A DNA stretch of 64,000 nucleotides from Endomychus coccineus (lineage: Eukaryota; Arthropoda; Insecta; Coleoptera; Endomychidae): NCBI GenBank assembly GCA_958510875.1, contig OY294067.1, positions 139,242,046-139,306,045 on the forward strand, written 5' to 3'. The translations under genes and the position numbers were made by a program. Positions 10,563 to 19,138 of this stretch are shown in pieces. The notes below the pieces were generated by a model, which was not told the DNA's origin, did no database searches, and saw only the letters and a list, made by a program, of their open reading frames with translations. Each line of letters opens with the position of its first letter. Position 1 is the stretch's first letter.

Positions 10563-10931
10563 ATATTTCTATTGTGTATTTTATAAAATTTGGGCTCTCA
10601 AGGTCTTATCAGAAAGTAGTTGGTGTTCTTTTGATTCAAATTTTCCTCAATTGCTTTAAATTATGTTGATCTTTTTGACGACCCTGTCTGCAATGAACAA
10701 ATATCTGCCCGGTATTTGATATTTTTATCCAATATAAGAGTGATAATAAGTTTTCTCCTTTTAGTTGAAATTATTTCCATTCTCCATAATAATTTCACCA
10801 TCATCACACACAATTTGCTATCAAACTGGATTTGTTTCCAATTCACTAGAATTTGAAATTGAAGATGCTCCCGTAACATTCAATTTAATATAATTCCTAT
10901 TCAGACCTGCAGAAATAAACATGGGACGTCT
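10563..10931 (-). repeat. Right outer arm of Foldback terminal inverted repeat
   Basis: Reverse complement of 5446-5818, ending ...cctgcagaaataaacatggg and gacgtct at 10931. The next bases on the minus strand already belong to the Gypsy fragment, so the outer boundary is sharp. Confidence 0.85.
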
Positions 10932-10934
10932 TAT

Positions 10935-11501
10935 CAACGTTTGAAGTTGAGTATTTTGAAACTCAGTCAAAATGGTGGAATCGGTTAAATGCTCGATGGC
11001 GTTTACAAGGGGAGGCGCGTTCGAGAATTCTCACTTATCTACCATGAGAATAGGCCCAATTAATTTCCAAAAATCCTAACCTGAAATAAGAAAGTGTGGC
11101 AATTCCGGAACCACCATAACTTCCACTAACCGGGTTATCCCTTCTAACGTGATTGGCAAATCACACGTTCCAATTACTGTAAATTTTTGATCATTCGCAA
11201 CCTCACAAGCAATGTGACTAGTTGGGTTCAATATGATACCCATGCTTACGATTACTTTCCATCCACGAGCCCCCAAAACCGTACGACTTGAACCAGAATC
11301 TAACAGTCCTAAAATCGATTCTACCAAAATCTCTACATTCAAATGAGGCCGGTCGTCATTCTGTGCATGATGTAAGATATAATTCAAAATAGGTAAAATG
11401 TCTGATGTCGGATTACTATTCTTTGAGACGCAATCATTCCGACTGTCTAAGAGCGTTTGTTCCCGTTTCCTTGTCTCCTGTTTTTGGAACCGTTGGGACA
11501 T
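10935..11501 (-). pseudogene. Gypsy-type aspartic protease and start of pol (Gypsy-3)
   Basis: The open frame at 11076-11501 overlaps the gag end by about 55 bases in another frame, as for a gag-pol frameshift. It carries the retroviral-type protease motif LLDSGSSRTVLG (catalytic DSG) and GTCDLPITLEG, ending ELPHFLISG. After one stop, reading continues with DFWKLIGPILM, and in another frame LTEFQNTQLQTLI, the spacer normally found before the reverse transcriptase. The sequence then stops abruptly at the Foldback end (10931). The RT is absent from the other side of the Foldback element, so pol was truncated here. Confidence 0.75.
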
Positions 11502-12331
11502 GTATTAATAGTATATCCTACTTTTTTGCACTTGAAACAAACCTTTCTCCTTGGCGCTAAGCAACCTATAGCTCGATGACCTGGTAAATTACAATTAAAA
11601 CAGAGCTGACTACTAGTATTACGGGACGTAGAGGCAGAAGGAATGGCATTATTCGAGACACCGAGCACATCTAATTGTTCAGTTACCTCCACGTAAGCAA
11701 GATCTGGCTCCAACATATTCTTACGTGGTGGTAACGAGAAATTCTCCAAACTCTCTCGATTATCTTCCAATTTTTTACCTAATTTTTGCAATTGTTCAAT
11801 AGAAGTTACGTCAATAAGTGCGAGTTGAGATTGGTAAAAGGGCGATATGTTCCGCAGTAGAACCTTGAGTTTCACTTCTTCCGTAAGGGTGCATGTTAAT
11901 CTCCCAAAGAGAGCCGACATGACAGCTAAGTATATTCCCATACTTTCGTCCGGACGTTGAGTTCTCTCCTTAATTTCCTCAAAAAGTCTCTCATTATAAT
12001 CAGGAACTTGAAATTCCTCTCTCAGCCGTTTGACTAAACCGTCCCAAGTTGTTACATGTTCACGGGCGTCCCTATACCAATATAAAGCTTTCCCCGTGAA
12101 AAGATCTATCCCTGAATCATACAAGTCCATTTTAGTAGCATGACGAGCCACTCTGAGTTCTTCAACTCTTTCTAATAAAGCATTCACTGACATGCCCTTC
12201 CTTTCACCAGAAAATTTAATATCCCATTTACTGATCGGATGCGAATAGTGGCGGAGCGGCGCGGTACGAGGCGTAGATGTTCTAGCACCATCTCTCTGAT
12301 CGCTATCACTGTCTGAACTCAATATTTCCAT
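11447..12331 (-). CDS. Gag polyprotein of Ty3/Gypsy-type element (Gypsy-3)
   Basis: 294-residue intact frame. Residues ~30-160 form a retrotransposon gag (capsid-like) domain with WDIKFSGERKGMSVNALLER, ALYWYRDAREHVTTWDGLVK and RLREEFQVPDYNERLFEEIK. Near the C-terminus are two zinc knuckles: CFNCNLPGHRAIGC, canonical C-x2-C-x4-H-x4-C, and CFKCKKVGYTINTC, in which the His is replaced by Tyr. The tail is basic (KNRRQGNGNKRS). The Met at 12331 begins an acidic Ser/Asp-rich leader (MEILSSDSDSDQRDG) and is the natural start. The frame survives, but the element has lost most of pol. Confidence 0.85.
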   Translation of the reverse strand: MEILSSDSDSDQRDGARTSTPRTAPLRHYSHPISKWDIKFSGERKGMSVNALLERVEELRVARHATKMDLYDSGIDLFTGKALYWYRDAREHVTTWDGLVKRLREEFQVPDYNERLFEEIKERTQRPDESMGIYLAVMSALFGRLTCTLTEEVKLKVLLRNISPFYQSQLALIDVTSIEQLQKLGKKLEDNRESLENFSLPPRKNMLEPDLAYVEVTEQLDVLGVSNNAIPSASTSRNTSSQLCFNCNLPGHRAIGCLAPRRKVCFKCKKVGYTINTCPNGSKNRRQGNGNKRS

Positions 12332-12904
12332 TAAACCGATATCTTCTGGAGGTATATCTAGTCTTCAAGACATTAATAGTCTACGCAAAATATTAGCAAA
12401 TAGCTAACCGAATAGATAAAGTGGTATGTAAGATCGTAGAACTCACCCTTGTACCATTCCCGGGCAACTGATAGTAGAATTGGATGGTAGCCGAATCCAT
12501 GGCTGAGAGGTAAGATTCCCCCAAAAAGGAGCGACTGGGCCAATGGGTGTATGCTGTCTCTAGTTAAAATAGTGACCGGATATCCCTATTGTCCAGGTTG
12601 GAAGGGTAGTTGTACCCCGTAGTGGGAATGAGGTCACTGTATTGGACTGTCTCAAATCCTGATGGAAAGGTAACTTAGGGAGATTTATATTTCTGTTCCG
12701 GAATGGTCCAGTACAATGATTCCTCATTCTAGTGTGTGGATGGTGTGCGAATGTAGGTGTTAGAGGTATTCGCGCACTCCATCGAGATGCCAGGAGAAGC
12801 ATCGAGTGCTAAGGACATTGCGTATGACGCGGGGCAATGTGTAGACCTTATCTGGTAAAGAAGAAGCAAGGATCGGCTCCGACTGGCCTAAGCATATCGA
12901 TATC
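12332..12904. other. Non-coding stretch upstream of Gypsy-3 gag
   Basis: Probably 5' leader of Gypsy-3 in its first part. No primer-binding site or LTR boundary could be fixed by eye. Short frames here have no recognisable product. Confidence 0.4.
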
Positions 12905-13184
12905 GAGATGTCCCATACTTCGAACAACGCTAATCCTGGCGACAGCCGGTCGTTGTGGAGGATCTCTACCCAGCATCTCAAAACTGGTTGTAGAACATAA
13001 ATCTTCAAGGAGGTATTAGGCTGAATCGTAATATGCGTCCGTCGGAGATGTCCCATACTTCGAACAACGCGAATCCTGGCGACAGCCGGTCGTTGTGGAA
13101 GATCTCTACCCAGCATCTCAAAACTGGTTGTAGAGCATAAATCTTCAAGGAGGTATTGGGCTGAATCGTAATACGCGTCCGATG
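12905..13184 (+). repeat. 140-bp tandem duplication
   Basis: 12905-13044 and 13045-13184 are adjacent direct copies, both beginning gagatgtcccatacttcgaa and ending in a ctgaatcgtaat.cgcgtcc / atgcgtcc variant. About half a dozen differences separate them. No coding content recognised. Confidence 0.9.
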
Positions 13185-15700
13185 CTGTGGAGAAAGGTCC
13201 ACAAGGTCAGTAAAGGTCATACCCAAGAGAGCTGTCAGCACAAGAGTGTCCAGTAGGGACAAAGAGGCCAGATTGGTTAGTTAGGGGTTTGACATGAGGA
13301 GGGCAAACTGGAAGTGGATAGGCCAGGGAAGCCAGAAAAGTTTCTGTTTTTGGGAGAAAGTCCAGGTTGGACTGATGGACCAGTTGTGCCACTGGAGAAG
13401 GACGGGAAATAAGTCCGTAGTTTGGGAAGTGAGTTTTGGGTCCAGGATGGACAGGAAGGCCCGGTAGGCCAATTGTGAATCTGGCAGGTAGAATTCGCCA
13501 GTAGGGGTAGTCGTACAGGATTTTGGGGTCGATACCTCAATGTGACGTACAAAGCGCAGGTACAGGGTTTGATTGTTTGGTAAGACCCATGAATGATGTG
13601 GGCAGATAGGCATCCTGCATGAGCAGCAAGACGCGTAGTCGTCAGTAAGGCCTGGAAATTGGTGGGAGGAAGTGCGCGGGGCGGGTGGAGAATACCGCCT
13701 AGAGAATGAATGAGTCGATAGATCGAGTGACGTCATAGCGGAACCAAGTAGTTTATATGCAGTGTCAAGTTAGTTCTCTTTTGTGAGTCTTGGCCTTGGT
13801 TCCCTATGAACAAAGTAGGGTCAGTGAAGTCGGGACCTCTGACTCTTCAAGTCACCGCGTTCCGTTTAAATTATTTTTATTTTGTTGCAAATAAGAGCCC
13901 TCGAGCTCAGGTTAAGTAAATTCAGTGAACAAGAATCCTGACCTCTCGAGTCACGAATGTAGAAAGATGCTAGGGTAAGTATGTAAGGACACGCGGATGG
14001 TAGTCCAGAACGAGAGAGACGTTTCACCCCCAGGAGGCGAGATAGTAGAGGCGCTTAAGAGAATGAACGGTGCCCTCGAGCACTTGGTCCGGAAATGTTT
14101 TTGTTTGAATTATGTTCGACACCCCCCTGTTCTTTTTATGGTAACCTATGCCATCGATAACGAATATAGTTAGCGCAAAGAGAAGGGGAGGTGATTTGGA
14201 TAAACATGTTCAAGTGGTAGTCTCTGGTAGAGTTTTTTTTTTCAGTGTTGTTATGTCCGAGTACGACATTTTAGAATCTTTCAAGAAAATTCATTCATGC
14301 AGAGAGCAGCAGCCTGATTATACCTAATGTTTTTTTTGCGTAATGTCGCAAATGTATTTCTAGTGTGGCAGCTTGTACTACCTGCACGAATTTATTGTTA
14401 TTTATTTTATGTTTTTTTTTCATTTGCGAAATAGGCGTTAGTGTAACATGTTAAATAGTAAGTAACTTCAGAGTAACCTCGCTCCTATGTACGATGAAGG
14501 AAGTCGAATTCAATTTGTTTTCATGTGATCCTCCCATAATGGAGGGAACAGTTGTTTTAAAATTTTTTTTGTGATTAGAAAACTTAGCTTCTTGTGTTCG
14601 GGAGTATTACGGCCGCAACAATGCGCTGGCTGGTAGTAGCTTTCCTTCTACGTACATAGACATGTCATCGCTTAGGGTTACAAACTGGAACAGTTATCTT
14701 TTTGGTTGTGCGAGATTATGGGTTCATGGAAGTTAACGCCGGGGCCCATCAGCATGTTAGGGAACACCCGGTCCGCAGTAATTGTTTCTTTGTACTGGAA
14801 TTGATCGACACAGATAACGAAGGATCACCACGAACGAGCCCAGATGGTTAAGTGTGGGCATCGGTAGTAGTCAGAACTTAGTGAGGGCATTATAATTTAG
14901 GCGATGCAAGGCTTAAGATTTCCGTAGGAGGAGTACCAACCTGGGATACTTATGTTATGGTATGGAAATGGAGAAGACCAGGAGAAGACCAGGAGAAGAG
15001 GATTCCAAGAGGAATGGAATGCAGGCCAGTAACCACGGAGGATGGATTGGACCCGTGTGTTGAATGGAATGTTGATATGTGTTATGGTTTATTTGGCCGC
15101 CTGCAATGGAACACCCTTGGACCAGCTCCAGTCGACTACCTGCCGCCCATATGGTTGAAGCCGCCGCGTATACCGATGGAGAACCTCATGCCTCCCCTCG
15201 TATGCAAAATGACCGAGAATGCTAGTTACACTTGACTACTGCCGGCGAGTCATACACATTTGACCGTTTGGTAGGAAGCAACGAACCCCCGTATCCAGCG
15301 ACATCCTGAATTCGAACACCTAGTGTAAGTGCGTGTTAGTGATTCGCTCTCCGTTCGATCAGTGGTCTAGGTAGCGGAACTGTTTCGGACTTAATCATAG
15401 CGCACAAGTGATGACTGAGATTTTTAATTGTATCCATTGTACGTATTGCGAGGTTATATTATATAGTTATATGAGGTTTATTTTTTTTGGTTGTTTTGTG
15501 GGAACAGCGTTAATCGCTGTACAATGCAAATTATGAAGTTTACATGAGCGGAGCTGCTGAAGCGCGCTCCGGTAGAGATGCCTGCGCGTAGCTAGGTAGG
15601 CGGATATGATCTGAAGAGTTTTAAAAACAATAAACCAGAGGCGGAGAAAGGAGTGGGTTCTTTCAGAACCGCACTCTTTCTTAGAAGAAGGGGTTATGTA
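13185..15700. other. ORF-poor, GC-richer stretch, possible LTR-element leader
   Basis: No recognisable protein. Features that might mark LTR-type DNA are a TATA-like tttatatgcag at ~13750, a purine tract aaagagaaggggagg near 14177-14191, and AATAAA near 15629. A 92-codon frame at 14957-15235 contains an 11-bp repeat (gagaagaccag, about three units at 14970-15000) and has no recognisable domain; I do not call it a gene. Confidence 0.35.
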
Positions 15701-16600
15701 ATAATCCGACGGATTATTACTTTTTGTTTTGGGGCCTTTGAATAATATTGATTTAAATTATATACCAGATAGACCTAGCGACGGTAATCTGAGTCCTCTT
15801 TCCTGTATCATTAGCCGGTCAGCCATGAACCATGTTTTACAAACGTAAGCACGGCACGAAGTCAATGGTACTTTTTCCCCTGAGTCAGGAAAAAATTACG
15901 TGGAGTTGAACAGAGCAATTCTTTCGCCTAGTTAGATTCCTATTGGCTGTTGTTATATTTCATAGGCGTGTTCTGATCCCGGAATTCGAAATTCAACATA
16001 TTTTCTAAGATTAAGCGTGGGGTGCCCCCCCGCTTCAATCATTTCATAAAAACTAATTACTTTGAGGAAAACCACCTTCTCAGTTAGTTCTCCACCAGGT
16101 ACTTGTTGCTAAGGCCAGCTTGCTTTATGTCCACAGGGATGCTCATTGTTGCATTAAATCAAATCAATTAATATAATGTTTGTCCAGAATATACAAATCA
16201 AGTTCAAGAAATTTATAGATATTAAATTAACAATACAACAAGGGTTATACATCGCTGGGGGGCTAAAGCAGTGCTGGACTTGTTCGCGTCTTTCGCGTCA
16301 CGCGTAAAGTGTTTGTACCCTTATTTGAAAATCATTTTGTGACAATTTTGCATCATACTAAATTTAATCCGATGTAGAAACCGAGTGTTTAAATCCTTTG
16401 TGCGTATTTCTACAAGGGGCGAGATGAAATGGTGTTATTAGACCAATAGGGTAAGTGCATTTTGATTGCCAAAGAACAACTGTTATAGTGTCTTCAACCT
16501 CGGAATCGGCAATATAATATAATGTGGTTATTTACCAGTCAGATAATGTTCCGCCCGCCACTGTTTTATTTGTTAATATAATTTTTTTCCTGCCATTCAG
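15701..16600. other. Non-coding stretch, nothing recognised
   Basis: No open frame above background and no repeat seen by eye apart from the start of the 331-bp duplication at its right edge. Confidence 0.4.
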
Positions 16601-17262
16601 GCTATTTTGAGTGTCTATACAGATTCCGCTTATCGGAGATTACTTAGGGGAAATGATAGAGCATCAATGTCGTTAGGTTTACCCCAGCTTACCAAAAAGG
16701 AAGGAATTCTTTAATTTTTGTAACATTATTTATCAATCATAGGCGTGATCGAGCGCAAAACCGATCACTGTTCGGGGTTGTGCTAATTAGTCCTCCATTT
16801 ATTTCAACTCTCTAAAGAGAACATGGACAAGAACTCGCTCGCTGGCGAAGGGGGAAGATCGAGCGACATTGATAATTTCTCAGGTTCCCACTTGGGGTCA
16901 ACCTGAACTTGACATCCTTTTCTAAATCTATGCTATCTTGAGTGTCTATACAAATTCCGCTTATCGGAGATTACTTAGAGGAAATGATAGAGCATCAATG
17001 TCGTTAGGTTTATCCCAGCTTACCAGAAAGGGAGGAATTCTTTAATTTTTGTAACATTATTTATCAATCATCGGCGTGATCGAGCGCAAAACCGATCACT
17101 GATCGGGGTTGTGCTAATTAGTCCTTCATTTATTTCAACTCTCTAAAGAGAACATGGACAAGAACTCGCTCGCTGGCGAAGGGGGTAGATCGAGCGACAT
17201 TGATAATTTCTCAGGTTCCCACTTGGGGTCAACCTGAACTTGACATCCTTTTTTGAATCTAT
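16601..17262 (+). repeat. 331-bp tandem duplication
   Basis: 16601-16931 and 16932-17262 are head-to-tail copies, each starting gctat(t/c)ttgagtgtctata and ending ctatgctat. They differ at only about ten positions. A third copy is only begun (gctatc at 17263). Each unit holds an imperfect palindrome, gatcgagcgcaaaaccgatc. Confidence 0.9.
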
Positions 17263-18490
17263 GCTATCATTCCTATAACCAAATTTTGGATTAATTTTAT
17301 AAACGTTCGTTGTCGGTTAATGTATCATTTTTTTTTGTTAATTTTGTTTCATTCAATATACATTTATTATTTAATTTGATTTACGAGTTTAACTGGAAAT
17401 CCCTAATCACCTCTCAGCGAATACGTCCTTCAGAATTTACACTTGAATAGATATAAAGATATAAGTATAGGTAATTGTACGAGCCGGTCCTTCGGAAGGG
17501 ATCGCGGTCTCATAGTCAAAAACAGCTTCTAGGTGGGCTGAAATATACGCCTAGTGGTGGCAGCTTTTAAAGAACCTTAAGGGTACACGGATCAACTAAG
17601 ATCTCTGATACCCGAACAGGTTCCAACAAACAATTTTAAAAATTCATACAACACGTCGATGAGGTATTAATGCTACCTGAAATGATACCCAGCCGACTGT
17701 TACAAGTTCAAGTGTTACAAGCAGTGGGATAGGATTCCGAACCTATTCACTTATTTGGGAAATATTAAATCTAGAGCAATCTGGAGTAAGTTCAGATTTA
17801 TTATTACAAAAACACAACGCTCGGCGGAATGTTACAACGAACTATTAAATTATTTTTGCTGGTTTCTTATTACGGGTCAACGTTCCAAACGTACACCCCT
17901 TGGCGTCTAAGTTTTTTGAAGACCATCTGTTCGAGATGTAAACAACTGTATCACGCGAATAGACATCCTGATTTGAATTATATTCTAGAACTTCCGATTG
18001 TTTAATTGTTGCAAACTATCCCGACTAGGTCAAATACAGGACTTAATTATTCAACGTGATTTTATGAAATTGTTGTTCATTTAGACTAGGTGTAAATATT
18101 TTTTTTTTGTACAAATATTTTCCATAATCAATCATTCCCTTTAATAAACTGTATATATATAAGCATCTGCGTTTTTCTGGTGAATCAATTAACTCATATC
18201 TGTCAGATTTCATTCAACGGGAAATATACTACCCTGGACCACTCATCCCGGTGGTGACCCTTTCAAATTTTCCGTTTAACAAGAAAACTTATCTTTTCCC
18301 GAGGAAGGCGATCGCACTTGCATAACTTCATTTTGGTTAAAGAACACTTCAAATTTTGCATAGGGGACAAAACGTTCTCGTACTTATTAGGATTATAAAA
18401 TACCTTCTCATAATCTTATATTATGGCAAGAACTGGAATTTTGAATTTTGTGTAGATACCGCCTTTACATTGTACACCTCTGATTTTTTC
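17263..18490. other. Non-coding stretch with an LTR-like end near 18090-18262
   Basis: No coding frame. Around 18140-18262 there is AATAAA (ttaataaactg), a TATA-like tatatataag and then ggtggtgaccc, which resembles the primer-binding site of mag-type Gypsy elements (compare 58810). This could be a fragment of an LTR and its PBS on the plus strand. Confidence 0.35.
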
Positions 18491-18493
18491 TCC

Positions 18494-18521
18494 TAAGTAA
18501 GTAAGTAAGTAAGTAAGTAAA
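18494..18521. repeat. (TAAG)n microsatellite, 3' tail of element H
   Basis: About seven taag units. On the minus strand this is a (TTAC)n run immediately after the 3' UTR of element H; several CR1-like families end in short microsatellite tails rather than poly(A). Confidence 0.85.
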
Positions 18522-18767
18522 TTCATTAGTTTCCGTTATATACAATTACAATACAAGTAAAACATAAAATGCTCATATAAATATACACAACTGCCCGTTC
18601 GGGCGTAGAACAACGTCAAACAATCATAAGACCTACATACAATTATTAATAAATACTAATATGTTATTCCACTGTTACAAACAAAATATTTCAACATATG
18701 GTCAGATAGTTTCAATTAAAAGTACATCATCGTTGAAATAATCCTGTAGTGAATAGGAGGCGGATAT

Positions 18768-19138
18768 TTAAAGTCTCAGATCTTGTGACATTGGCTCACT
18801 GAAAATCACAGAAGTGTCATCTACAAATTGAATCAATATTTGTTGTACTTCTGCTAATAGGTCATTAATGTATAGTAGGAATAGCACTGGTCCTAATATG
18901 GAGTCCTGTGATACACTACGTTTTATGAACTGATAAGAAGAAGTTTGTACAACTCCGTTATTATGTTTTTCTACTATCATTTGCTGTCTGCACGTCAAAT
19001 ATGATTCAATGAGCTTTAGAGAATCGCCCATAACGCCATCCATTTTTGTCACTAATATGTCATGTCTTACACTATCGTACGCTTTAGATAAGTCTAAGCA
19101 CATAATCAGTGTACTATTCTTTTCATTTAAAGATCTCA
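18768..19138 (-). pseudogene. Element H reverse transcriptase, palm portion
   Basis: The minus-strand frame contains STLIMCLDLSKAYDSVRHDI (first catalytic Asp), SVSQDSILGPVLFLLYINDL, where the usual PQGSVLGP block reads SQDSILGP, and QFVDDTSV (the FVDD catalytic box). The frame is cut at 19138 by the insertion; codons before that point are found again at 21514-21711 because of the target duplication. The region downstream of FVDD is missing: the frame stops within about 20 residues, so the thumb is deleted. Non-functional. Confidence 0.8.
18941..19138 (+). repeat. Left copy of ~198-bp target site duplication
   Basis: Starts aagtttgtacaactccg and ends tttaaagatctca. It is identical to 21514-21711 except for one base seen (gtcactaat here, gtcagtaat there). 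It belongs to element H (RT palm) and brackets the I-like insertion. Confidence 0.9.

Larger units (their letters stand above)
5446..10931 (-). mobile_element. Foldback (FB/NOF-like) DNA transposon, full length
   Basis: The 5.5 kb unit is a large inverted repeat. Both ends start with agacgtcccatg followed by ~370 bp of matching unique sequence (5446-5818 against 10563-10931). Inside these lie satellite arrays in opposite orientation (5819-8150 and 9990-10562), and in the middle a broken transposase gene read on the minus strand. Long terminal inverted repeats with inner tandem repeats around a NOF-like gene are the hallmark of Drosophila FB-NOF elements, which belong to the MULE superfamily. 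No 8-9 bp target duplication is visible at the ends I chose (flanks ...aatatctat and tatcaacgt...), so one flank may be rearranged or the true ends may lie a few bases away. Confidence 0.75.

Noticed and set aside
13281..13736. Overlapping minus-strand frames rich in Pro/Ser
   Set aside because: Three overlapping frames in GC-richer DNA without stops; composition effect with no recognisable motif.
14957..15235. 92-codon plus-strand frame as a possible host gene
   Set aside because: No domain, a short internal repeat produces its start, and no splice or family context can be seen.
17478..17620. Possible tRNA or rRNA fragment (cgagccggtccttcggaagg)
   Set aside because: Only a short GC-rich hairpin; no cloverleaf or rRNA core could be built around it.
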